The translations under genes were made by a program, and so were the position numbers. The notes under the pieces were generated by a model, which saw only the letters and a list, made by a program, of their open reading frames with translations, did not search any database and was not told the DNA's origin. This document shows, piece by piece, positions 8,518 through 16,092 of a DNA stretch of 64,000 bases. This DNA comes from JAJDUF01 sp965238265. Lineage in GTDB: Bacteria > Chloroflexota > UBA11872 > UBA12225 > JAJDUF01. Each line of letters begins with the position of its first letter. Within the stretch, counting starts at the first letter, position 1. The stretch lies in NCBI GenBank assembly GCA_965238265.1, contig OZ250185.1, positions 3,658,001 to 3,722,000 of the forward strand, in the 5' to 3' direction.

Positions 8518-9117
8518 ATGATGACGGAAGTGCTGCCCGGCCTGTTTCACTGGTACGTGGTGTGGCCGGAGTACCGGCTGGAGTCCTACTGGCTACGTAC
8601 CGAGGCCGGGAGCGTCCTGATTGATCCTCTGGAGGGGATCGGTCTCGATGAGATCGAGCAGTCGGGCGATTGCCGGGCGGTGATTATCACGAGTAGCTGG
8701 CACGAGCGGTCGGCATTGCTGTTTGCCAAGCGGACCGGCGCCCCTATCTACGTGCCGGTCGGACATACGGATCGCCTGGAGCTGGTCGAAACATTCCGGA
8801 CGTATCGGGATGGCGATGAGCTGCCGTGCGGCCTGAAGGCCATCTGGGTGTTGGACGAGTGCGCCCTGCTGTCCGAGCTGCACGGCGGGACGCTGTTCGT
8901 CGGGGATGCGCTGGGGACGACAGCGAAGTGGACGCCTGGTGGTATCCCGCTCGGCTTGCATCCCCGAGGCTTGCCGCCCAGAACAACGCTGAGTCCCGCT
9001 GAAATTCTTGGCCATCTGCTCGACGATGAGTTTCGGAACCTGTTCCCGGCGCACGGCCTAGGCTTGATCGGCGATGGCAAGACCAGGGTCGCAGCGCTCA
9101 TCGGCTCGGCGGGATGA
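8518..9117 (+). CDS. metallo-beta-lactamase-fold-like protein, metal site degenerate
   Basis: Protein of 199 aa (ATG at 8518 or 8521). The opening VLPGLFHWYVVWPEYRLESYWLRTEAGSVLIDP resembles the first strands of MBL-fold hydrolases. The canonical H-x-H-x-D-H is replaced by TSSWHERSA, which keeps one His. Later elements survive: LHGGTLFVGDALG (Asp ligand of the fold) and NLFPAHG (last His). I infer an MBL fold with lost or altered zinc binding. Function unknown; it could be a structural or regulatory relative. Confidence 0.6.
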   Translation: MMTEVLPGLFHWYVVWPEYRLESYWLRTEAGSVLIDPLEGIGLDEIEQSGDCRAVIITSSWHERSALLFAKRTGAPIYVPVGHTDRLELVETFRTYRDGDELPCGLKAIWVLDECALLSELHGGTLFVGDALGTTAKWTPGGIPLGLHPRGLPPRTTLSPAEILGHLLDDEFRNLFPAHGLGLIGDGKTRVAALIGSAG

Positions 9118-9183
9118 GGCGGCTGGCCTGGGCCAAAGCGGCCTACGAGGCGAGCGGGACGAGGCCGCGCAACCATCGCGCAT

Positions 9184-9642
9184 TTACGCAATCACGGCCG
9201 GGAAATCACCGATCCAGAGCACAGTGGGAATCGCCCTAACCCGCCGATAAAGCCGGCCGTCGGCCGTGACGAAAGGCACACCCATTTCTTGTGCCAGCGC
9301 TAGGTAGAGCGCATCGTAGAAGGCGCAGCCGTATTCATGTGCGAGGCCATAGGCGAGGCGAACAAGCTCATCGCCCCTTATAGTCTCCAAATCCAGGGCC
9401 AGGAACTCTTCAATCGCTCGCCGACCCTGCTCCAAAGTAAGGCGCGGGGAACGACCTCGCGTCGCAACCGTGATCGCTGATGGCACCTCATAGCGAATTT
9501 GCTCAGGAGCTACCAGCTTAATTCTGCCTTGGTGGAATTGGCTGAGTAATGCTCCGGCCTGGTCGGCATAGTCTTCATCCGGCAGATGCCACTTGGCAGC
9601 AACCGATGCCTCCACAACCAGGCGAGGAACGGTCGATGCCAT
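9184..9642 (-). CDS. PIN-domain toxin, VapC-like
   Basis: Protein of 152 aa. PIN-domain acidic residues are placed as in VapC: LVVEASVAAKW at the N-terminus (E in place of the usual first D), the central E of IRYEVPSA, and CAFYDALYLALA...VTADGRLYRR with two conserved Asp. VapC toxins are RNases that usually cleave tRNA or rRNA. The gene starts four bases after the stop of its antitoxin (9647-10027), a typical module. The substitution of the first acidic residue may lower activity. Confidence 0.8.
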   Translation of the reverse strand: MASTVPRLVVEASVAAKWHLPDEDYADQAGALLSQFHQGRIKLVAPEQIRYEVPSAITVATRGRSPRLTLEQGRRAIEEFLALDLETIRGDELVRLAYGLAHEYGCAFYDALYLALAQEMGVPFVTADGRLYRRVRAIPTVLWIGDFPAVIA

Positions 9643-9646
9643 GCGG

Positions 9647-10027
9647 TTAGAGTCCCCGCTCCCTGCCCTTTCTCACCAGCTCGGCCGTAGTCATCGGAGC
9701 GATGTTACGTTCCTTCCGGTTGGCTAAGATTTGCTCCACCACGGCACTGAGTCTTGCTTGCTCGGCCGGAGTGCGGGGACGGTCCAGGCGCTCCTTGAGC
9801 GCCTCAATGCTGTCGAACTCTTCGTCGACACCACCCGGACCCCGATAGCTATAGCGGGTGGGCACACGCTTCCGGGGGCGCTGGGGTACGGCCGGGTTGA
9901 CGACGACCACGTCCTGCCCATCGTTCTCGACGACAACGCTCTCGCCGGCGCTGGCCACGCGCTCGATAATCGTGGCGAGGTTAGCGGCGAACTCGCCGAG
10001 CGATATTCGTCTCAACTCCGTAGTCAT
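9647..10027 (-). CDS. Phd/YefM-like antitoxin of the PIN-domain module
   Basis: Protein of 126 aa. The N-terminus (ISLGEFAANLATIIERVASAGESVVVENDGQDVVVV) matches the DNA-binding Phd/YefM fold. It is followed by a proline/arginine-rich linker and a helical C-terminus rich in charged residues that would wrap the toxin. It is upstream of and adjacent to the toxin, as expected for an autoregulated operon. It is longer than typical Phd proteins (about 80 aa). A TATAAT (10057-10062) lies 30 bases upstream. Confidence 0.75.
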   Translation of the reverse strand: MTTELRRISLGEFAANLATIIERVASAGESVVVENDGQDVVVVNPAVPQRPRKRVPTRYSYRGPGGVDEEFDSIEALKERLDRPRTPAEQARLSAVVEQILANRKERNIAPMTTAELVRKGRERGL

Positions 10028-10056
10028 TGTTTCAGCCCCTTGCTCCGGCTATAGGC

Positions 10057-10062
10057 ATTATA
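10057..10062 (-). promoter_or_regulatory. -10 box TATAAT of the VapBC-type operon
   Basis: GGTATAATGCC on the minus strand, 30 bases before the antitoxin ATG. No clear -35. Confidence 0.4.
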
Positions 10063-10097
10063 CCGGCCGCACGTGCCGTGGATTGTGGTCGCTATCC

Positions 10098-10123
10098 TGG
10101 ATTCCCGCCTGCGCGGGAATGAC
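10098..10123. repeat. REP-like palindrome ATTCCCGCCTGCGCGGGAAT
   Basis: Same core as the other TTCCCGC/GCGGGAA units. It is followed at 10143-10200 by a member of the GC-hairpin family (CCCCTCT...AGAGGGGGACCGGGGGTGAGG) that ends at the hyuB stop codon. Confidence 0.65.
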
Positions 10124-10202
10124 GGCCTCCCGGCCGCCGGCCTACGCTGCACTCCCCTCTTTATCGCTCCGCGACAGAGAGGGGGACCGGGGGTGAGGCG
10201 CA

Positions 10203-11915
10203 CTACCGGCGGCGCAACTGCTCGGTCGCAGCCCAGTCAATGTCGCCGGCGGCGGTGATCGCGACGCCGTAGACGCTGCGAGCGCGTTGCCGCGAGACCT
10301 TCTCGTTGCGGACATCGGCCAGGACCAGCTCCGGGTCGCGCTCCAAGGGGTTGCCCCAGCCGCCGGCGCCGGCCTCGGCATGGCGAAACACCTCGTCGCG
10401 GCGGATGGTGAGCGTGGGCTTGCTCGACAGGACTTGGGCGGCACCGTCGGGATTGAGGATATTTTGCGTCGGTGTGCCGGCTTGTCCACCGGCCAAGCCG
10501 TAGGGCAGATGCTTGTGGCGGTCCGTGCGGAGCTGGAGCGTGGCAGTCTCCTCCAGCAGCCGGTACTCCCGCACCAGGGCCAACCCGCCCCGGTACTGGC
10601 CCGCCCCTTCGCTATCGGGGACGTAGCCATAGCGCTCCAGGCGCAACGGTAGCTCACTCTCCACAACCTCGACCGGGTTATTGGAGAAGTTCACGACGAT
10701 GCTGGTCAGTCCATCCGTGCCATCGCCCCACGGCCGGCCGCCCGAGGAGCCGTACAGGAACTCCAGATAGACAAACGGGGTGCCCCCCGCATCGTAGCCG
10801 CCGATACTCACGCCGGTATCACCGCCCATCTCGCAGGCGGGAATGCGCTCCGGCGCCAACTGCGCCAGCGCCCCCAGCACCGCGTTGGCAATGCGGAATC
10901 CGGTCAGCCCCCGCGCCGCCACCGGGGCCGGCATCTGCGGATTGACAATCGTGCCGGCCGGGGCGATGACCTCAATCGGGCGGAAGTAGCCCTCGTTGTT
11001 CGGTACCTCTTCGCCCAGCAAGCAGCGCACACAGGCATACACGGCCGAGCGCGAGAAGGGAATCGGTGAGTTGATGCCGCCGCGGACTTGCGGTGCCGTG
11101 CCGGTGAAGTCGGCCGTGATCGAATCGCCGTGGACCCGCACCGCGACGGTGATCGGGATTGGCCCCGGATCGAAGCCGTCGTCGTCGAGGTAATCGGTGA
11201 ACGCATATTCGCCGTCCGGGAGGGCCGCAATCGCCTGCCGGGCCAGCCGCTCGGTGTAGTCGAGCAGCGCGTCGAACCGCTCCAGCAGCTCTGCCAGGCC
11301 ATAGCGCTCGAACAGCGTGACCACGCGACGCTCGCCAATGTGACAGGCCGCGAGCTGCGCCCGTAGGTCGCCGAGCACCAGCCGCGGCACACGGACATTG
11401 GCTTCGATCAGGGCAAAGAGACTTTCGTTCGGCTTTCCGGCGTGGTAGAGCTTCAGCGGCGGGATACGGATACCTTCTTGGTAAATCTCGGTCGCATCAC
11501 ATCCGTTGCCCCCGGCGACCTTGCCACCGACATCGGCATGGTGAGCAATTGTGACCAAGTAGCACGCCAACATGTCCTGCCAGAAGATCGGCTTCACGAC
11601 GTAGATGTCGGGGAGATGGGTGCCCCCGGCGTAGGGATCGTTGAGGATGAAGACATCGCCGGGCCGGGTGTCCTCGCCGTAGGCAGCGCGAATGGCCTGC
11701 ATGGCGTGGGGCACGGAGCCGAGATGCAACGGCAGGGTCAAGCCCTGGGCGACCAACTCGCCGGAGGGCTGGCAGAGCGCGGTAGAGAAGTCCATGCTGT
11801 TCTTGAGGTTGTTGGAATACGCCGTGCGCAAGATGGTCATCGCCATCTCGTCAACCAGCGACTCCAGGGCGTTCTTGAGAATCTCGGTCTCTAGGGGGTC
11901 AAAGCGCCGTTTCAT
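10203..11915 (-). CDS. hyuB: hydantoinase/oxoprolinase subunit B (HyuB family)
   Basis: Protein of 570 aa, the usual length of the family. The N-terminus (FDPLETEILKNALESLVDEMAMTILRTAYSNN) and the DVFILNDPYAGGTHLPD, HHADVGGK and GTDGLTSI blocks are diagnostic. HyuB partners with HyuA in ATP-dependent hydrolysis of hydantoins, 5-oxoproline or related cyclic amides, or in acetone/acetophenone carboxylases. The start overlaps the hyuA stop in ATGA (11912-11915), so the subunits are translationally coupled. The exact substrate cannot be read from sequence. Confidence 0.9.
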   Translation of the reverse strand: MKRRFDPLETEILKNALESLVDEMAMTILRTAYSNNLKNSMDFSTALCQPSGELVAQGLTLPLHLGSVPHAMQAIRAAYGEDTRPGDVFILNDPYAGGTHLPDIYVVKPIFWQDMLACYLVTIAHHADVGGKVAGGNGCDATEIYQEGIRIPPLKLYHAGKPNESLFALIEANVRVPRLVLGDLRAQLAACHIGERRVVTLFERYGLAELLERFDALLDYTERLARQAIAALPDGEYAFTDYLDDDGFDPGPIPITVAVRVHGDSITADFTGTAPQVRGGINSPIPFSRSAVYACVRCLLGEEVPNNEGYFRPIEVIAPAGTIVNPQMPAPVAARGLTGFRIANAVLGALAQLAPERIPACEMGGDTGVSIGGYDAGGTPFVYLEFLYGSSGGRPWGDGTDGLTSIVVNFSNNPVEVVESELPLRLERYGYVPDSEGAGQYRGGLALVREYRLLEETATLQLRTDRHKHLPYGLAGGQAGTPTQNILNPDGAAQVLSSKPTLTIRRDEVFRHAEAGAGGWGNPLERDPELVLADVRNEKVSRQRARSVYGVAITAAGDIDWAATEQLRRR

Positions 11916-14011
11916 CCTGCCGCTCCTACCTCAAGCACCACGTTCTGCCGCGTATCGCGCCGCGCGGTACAGCCCGGCGGAACGACGATGGTGGCGTCGT
12001 ACTCCTCCACAATCAGCGGTCCGGCCTGCGCTTGCGCGGTGAGGTCGCGCCGGTCCAGCACCGGCACCGTTCGCTCCCCGGCAGCCGCCCCGAAGTAGGC
12101 CGAGCGTCGGGTTACGCCGTCACGCTGCGTTGCCGACCGTACCGACTGCCCCCAGCGCAGCGTAGTCGCCCGCGGCACCGCGACTTCCGCCCGCACGTTG
12201 ACCAGCTCCACCGGATCGTGCTCGGCACGGTGCCCATAGGTGCGCTCGTGCTCCGCGGCGAACGCTGCGCTAATCGCGTCTGGGTCCGGATCGTCCACCG
12301 GGATGCTCAAGGCGAAGGACTGCCCCTTGTACCGCACGTCGGCGGACCGCTGAATACGGGCCAGCTTCTGAGCCGCCGCACCGCCGGCCAAGTCGGCGAG
12401 CAAGCGCGCTTCGAGCTGCGCGAAATGGTCGGCCAGCGCACTAGGTGTGACGGCCGAGAGCGGCAACAGCACCGTGCGGACGTCGTGTTGGGTCATGTCC
12501 ACGCAGAGCAGGCCCAAGGAGCTGAATAGCCCCGGAAAGGGCGGGATGACCACCTGCCGAATCCCCAGCTCCCGCGCCAAGTCGGCGCCCAAGAGCGGCC
12601 CACTGCCGCCAAACGCGAAGAGCGTGAAGTCGGCCGGCGTGCGCCCGCGCTCGACCGTCACGGCGCGCACGGCGCGGCTCATATGCGAGACCGCCAGCCG
12701 GTAGATGCCATGGGCCGCGTCCCGGAGCGAGACGCCCAGCGGCCCGGCAATCCGGTCGGTGATCGCGCGGTGGGCGAGGTCGGCTTTGATCGGCAAGCTG
12801 CCGCCGAGGAGGTACGTGGGATGCAGATAGCCCAGCGCCACGTTCGCATCGGTCAACGTCGGGTCTGCGCCGCCGAGATCGTAGCAAGCGGGTCCCGGCT
12901 CGGCGCCGGCGCTCTGCGGGCCGACCCGCAGCGCCCCGGCGGGATCAATCCAAGCGATGCTGCCGCCGCCGGCGCCTACTTCCGCCAAGTCCACTGCCGG
13001 CGCACGCAGCGCATAGCCGCCGCCGCTCTGCAACCGGGCGCTGAGGCTGATGCCGCCGCCGACTTCGTAATCGTGGGTGCGCGTGATGCGACTGTCCTCA
13101 ATCACCGACGCCTTTGCCGTCGTGCCGCCCATGTCGAGGGTGATCACATTGGGCACCTGCATGGTCGCTGCCAGCGACGCGGCCCCCATGACCCCGGCCG
13201 CTGGCCCGGACTCGATTACATGGACCGGCCGCTCCGCGGCTTGAGCGGCAGTCATCATCCCTCCGGCCGACTGCATCATGAATACTGGTGCGCCCAAGCC
13301 GCGCTGCTCTAGCGCTCGCTGCAAGGAGGCAAGATAGGTACGGATCACCGGCGCGATGAACGCATTGATCGCCGTCGTGCTGGTCCGCTCGTACTCGCCG
13401 ATCTCGGCGAGGACTCGTGATGACAGCGATACGGTGACGTGCGGCGCCAGCTCGCGCAGTAGCTCGCCGATGCGCTCTTCGTGCCGGGAGTTGCGGTAGG
13501 AGTGCAGCAGCACGACCGCGACGGTCTGCACGTCCGCGTCCACCAGACGGGCGATGGCCCGGCGGGCGCCGGCCTCATCAAGCGGTCGGATCACCTGCCC
13601 CTGAGCGTCTAGGCGCTCGTCCACTTCCACCCGCAGCGACCGCGGCACCAGGGGTGGAGGTGGCTGCCAACGGAGGTCGTAGAGGCGAGCCATCCGCAGG
13701 CGCCGGATTTCGAGTACGTCGCGGAAGCCGGCGGTCGTAATGAGGCCGGTGCGCGCGCCCTTGCCTTCGAGAATAGCGTTCGTGGCAACGGTGGTCGCAT
13801 GGACAATCTCACTCAGAGCCGGGGCAGCCGGCCCCATCTGGGCCAGCAGCGCCTCCAAGCCCTGAATGATGCCCCGGGAGTAGTCCGCGGTTGTCGAGGA
13901 GACCTTGGTCCAGGCATGCAACCCGTCCGGCCCCATGAGGACGACGTCGGTGAACGTGCCGCCGATGTCTACCCCGACGCGCAGCGGCCCGGCAGTGGCG
14001 GTGGTCATCAT
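11912..14011 (-). CDS. hyuA: hydantoinase/oxoprolinase subunit A (HyuA family)
   Basis: Protein of 699 aa. It has an ASKHA-type ATPase fold: phosphate-binding loops VGVDIGGTFTDVV (about 12-24) and ITLDMGGTTAKASVI (about 290-304), then the family block FALFAFGGSGPL-like (here FTLFAFGGSGPL). It forms the ATP-binding half of the HyuAB enzyme. The gene overlaps its neighbours by four bases on both sides (ATGA at 14008-14011 and 11912-11915), giving a strict three-gene operon with the racemase-like gene upstream. Confidence 0.9.
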   Translation of the reverse strand: MMTTATAGPLRVGVDIGGTFTDVVLMGPDGLHAWTKVSSTTADYSRGIIQGLEALLAQMGPAAPALSEIVHATTVATNAILEGKGARTGLITTAGFRDVLEIRRLRMARLYDLRWQPPPPLVPRSLRVEVDERLDAQGQVIRPLDEAGARRAIARLVDADVQTVAVVLLHSYRNSRHEERIGELLRELAPHVTVSLSSRVLAEIGEYERTSTTAINAFIAPVIRTYLASLQRALEQRGLGAPVFMMQSAGGMMTAAQAAERPVHVIESGPAAGVMGAASLAATMQVPNVITLDMGGTTAKASVIEDSRITRTHDYEVGGGISLSARLQSGGGYALRAPAVDLAEVGAGGGSIAWIDPAGALRVGPQSAGAEPGPACYDLGGADPTLTDANVALGYLHPTYLLGGSLPIKADLAHRAITDRIAGPLGVSLRDAAHGIYRLAVSHMSRAVRAVTVERGRTPADFTLFAFGGSGPLLGADLARELGIRQVVIPPFPGLFSSLGLLCVDMTQHDVRTVLLPLSAVTPSALADHFAQLEARLLADLAGGAAAQKLARIQRSADVRYKGQSFALSIPVDDPDPDAISAAFAAEHERTYGHRAEHDPVELVNVRAEVAVPRATTLRWGQSVRSATQRDGVTRRSAYFGAAAGERTVPVLDRRDLTAQAQAGPLIVEEYDATIVVPPGCTARRDTRQNVVLEVGAAG

Positions 14012-14751
14012 CCGGCCGCTGCGGGCACCACTGTAGACTGGAACTGTCTCAGCAGCTGACCATAGCCCTCAATAGCCCCCGCAAACCCCAGAGCACGCAG
14101 GCATTCCCAATAGGTCGCCTGATTGCTGGTCACGACGGGGACTCCGGTCTCTTGCTCCAACGCCTCGATCACCGGGAAGGTGGGCAGGTTCGTGCAGCTG
14201 AGGAACAAGGCGTCGGCACGCGGGTCGAAGTGCTCCAGCGCATAGCGCTGCACTTCGGCCGTCGGGACCAGGCCAATATCGAACGCTTCCTGTATGTCCA
14301 TGCAGGCCTCGCTGACGACCTCGAAGCCGCAAGCGGTGAGGAACTGCACCTCTAGCTCGTTGAGGTGGGGATCGTAGGGCGTCACCATCGAGACACGCCG
14401 CGCGCCGACGGCGTGGAGCGCGGCGGCGACGGCCCCGGCGGTGGTGACCGTTGGCACGTTGCTGCCCCCGCGCAGCCGTTCGCCCAGTGCTTGCTCACCG
14501 GCATCGCCCTCGAAAAAGCTGCCGGAGGTGCAGGCAAAGGCAATGACATCTACATGGGTGCTCAATAGCTCGTCAACCCCGCGGTCTACATGCACGTTCA
14601 TGCGCGCCAGGTCCTCGGCGCCGACTGCCTGGTTACGCATGCGCGTAGCGTAGGTCTCATAGCCCTCCGGCAGGAGCATGCGCCCTTCAGCCTCCACGAC
14701 CGTGTTGACCGAGGGTACCAGCAAGCCAATGCGTCCGCGGCTACCGTACAT
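14008..14751 (-). CDS. Asp/Glu racemase superfamily protein (maleate isomerase / arylmalonate decarboxylase-like)
   Basis: Protein of 247 aa. The fold signature is two halves each with a catalytic-type cysteine: AFACTSGSFFEG (Cys near 74) and LFLSCTNLPTFP (Cys near 191), plus GLLVPSVNTVVE at the N-terminus, as in maleate cis-trans isomerase and arylmalonate decarboxylase. It is the first gene of the operon, with GGAGG before the ATG, and is coupled to hyuA. A role in racemising or isomerising the substrate or product of HyuAB is inferred from context. Hydantoin racemase is a related member of the superfamily. Confidence 0.82.
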   Translation of the reverse strand: MYGSRGRIGLLVPSVNTVVEAEGRMLLPEGYETYATRMRNQAVGAEDLARMNVHVDRGVDELLSTHVDVIAFACTSGSFFEGDAGEQALGERLRGGSNVPTVTTAGAVAAALHAVGARRVSMVTPYDPHLNELEVQFLTACGFEVVSEACMDIQEAFDIGLVPTAEVQRYALEHFDPRADALFLSCTNLPTFPVIEALEQETGVPVVTSNQATYWECLRALGFAGAIEGYGQLLRQFQSTVVPAAAG

Positions 14752-14826
14752 CTGAATCCTCCCTTTCCGTCGTTACCACCCGTTCGTTCTGTGAGGCGCT
14801 CTCATTGTACCCTGGAGGTCAGCCCA

Positions 14827-15111
14827 TCATCTCGTCTCAGCGGCTACCGAAAGCGGCACCTCTTTATGGATGCAGCGTTCGGCAGCCGCCAAAGTGGCGT
14901 GCCGGACAAATTCGGCCTGGTTCATGTTCTCAATACGGGCTGCGCGCCGCAGCAGGACCACGCTCTCAGGATCGAACCGCACGGAAATCACCGTCACCGG
15001 TCGCTCCACAACCGGCGACAGCGAGACAACCTCGACTTCCTCACCTTCACCCAACGGCCGCAGATTGGGGTCGTCCTGGTCCGCAATACGCTCGGTCATA
15101 TGCTCATCCAC
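14827..15111 (-). CDS. ribbon-helix-helix-type antitoxin, partner of the BrnT-like toxin
   Basis: Protein of 94 aa. The C-terminal half (VISVRFDPESVVLLRRAARIENMNQAEFVRHATLAAAER) is a CopG-like ribbon-helix-helix; the N-terminus is acidic. The ORF overlaps the end of the toxin gene by 16 bases, or by 4 bases if the ATG at 15099 is used. Toxin-first order is typical of brnT-brnA loci. Autoregulation is expected but no operator was identified. Confidence 0.65.
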   Translation of the reverse strand: MDEHMTERIADQDDPNLRPLGEGEEVEVVSLSPVVERPVTVISVRFDPESVVLLRRAARIENMNQAEFVRHATLAAAERCIHKEVPLSVAAETR

Positions 15112-15410
15112 CTCCCCAACTCCCAGTAGCGCTCAATCTCACGGGGCGTCGAGGGCCAGCCCGTGATTGGCCGCCAGATGCCGCGCTCACGAGTTGGCTC
15201 GACAACGATGGTCCAAAAACCGCCGTACCGATCCCGGCCAATGAGCTGACGCCGTGACGACTGCCGCTGGCGCCGGCGCTGTCTCTTCCTCCAAAGAATA
15301 GGTCGGCCAACTGTGGCAACCTTCTCCACGATTTCCGGCGTCAGGTTGTGTCGTAACAGATGCTCGATATTCGCCTCGTCCCACTCGAACCCCTCAATGA
15401 TCGGCGGCAC
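15096..15410 (-). CDS. BrnT-like toxin
   Basis: Protein of 104 aa. It opens with GFEWDEANIEHLLRHNL, the BrnT-type FEWDxxKxxxNxxKH motif in a variant form, and ends WTIVVEPT...GIWRPITGWPSTPREIERYWE. In the middle is an unusually basic tract (RKRQRRRQRQSSRR, about residues 41-55). BrnT proteins are RelE-fold RNases. The loss of the usual ERGDxxRIIS end makes the assignment tentative. It is transcribed ahead of the RHH protein. Confidence 0.6.
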   Translation of the reverse strand: MPPIIEGFEWDEANIEHLLRHNLTPEIVEKVATVGRPILWRKRQRRRQRQSSRRQLIGRDRYGGFWTIVVEPTRERGIWRPITGWPSTPREIERYWELGRWMSI

Positions 15411-15530
15411 GCTTCCCCTCGCTACCGGATTGTATTACATCTATATCGTAGAATAGGCTACCTGATCCGGCGCAGATAAGCAGGCCGGTGCAGTGATGCC
15501 GCGGGACTGGGGTAGCTCAACAACATAGCC

Positions 15531-15810
15531 ATGCATATCACCTACGATGCGGAAGCCGACGTGCTCTATATCGAGCTGCAGGCGGTGCCGGCGCGGGATA
15601 CGATTGACATTGAGGAAGGGGGTCTCGGTTCTGGTGGACGAGGACGGCCATATTGTCAGTCTGGAGGTACTCGACGCTCGCGAGCGGTTGGGCGCTGCCG
15701 TGCATGCCTCCACTGTGGCTATCGAGCAACTCGCGCCTCCTACCACCGCCGAGAAGGTGGCGCAGCGGCGCCGGCCAGCCATCAGAGGCTTGGTGGCGGC
15801 AGGGGAGTAA
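15531..15810 (+). pseudogene. DUF2283 protein, frameshifted
   Basis: The first 30 codons (MHITYDAEADVLYIEL...DTIDIEEG) and the following codons in the next frame (VSVLVDEDGHIVSLEVLDARERLG...) together form a normal DUF2283 protein of about 93 aa. The break is at a run of five G (15618-15622); four G would restore the frame. It is either a true pseudogene or a homopolymer error. DUF2283 proteins are small and of unknown function. An intact relative is at 30782-31006. Confidence 0.7.
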
Positions 15811-15973
15811 GCAGGACAGGCCGGCTATTCAACTTATCAACAGGCCCATCCGTCAGGCACAGCGAGATCGCCGAGGTGTAGGCAAGCTGCTCACCGACGG
15901 GGACTAAGGGGTGCTCCGGTGGCACCTACGGTGGGAGGCTCAAGTCTGCGATGCGCTCACTTGGGAAGTGGGG

Positions 15974-16046
15974 TGGCCCCGGGTGGATTTGAACCACCGA
16001 CCACGTGTTTATAAGACACGCGCTCTAACCCCTGAGCTACGGGGCC
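15974..16046 (-). tRNA. tRNA-Ile (anticodon UAU)
   Basis: A 73-nt cloverleaf: acceptor GGCCCCG/CGGGGCC, D-arm GCTC/GAGC, anticodon stem CGTGT/ACACG with loop CTTATAA, T-arm GGTGG-TTCAAAT-CCACC, discriminator A. The anticodon is TAT, reading AUA (Ile). The C4-G69 pair, A73 and A37-A38 agree with isoleucine identity. The 3' CCA is not encoded (ACCC follows). Most bacteria read AUA with a CAU tRNA modified by TilS; see findings. Confidence 0.92.
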
Positions 16047-16092
16047 ACGTCGGGTCGTTGACAGTGCTCAACTAAGGTAGCTGCTGAATCGC

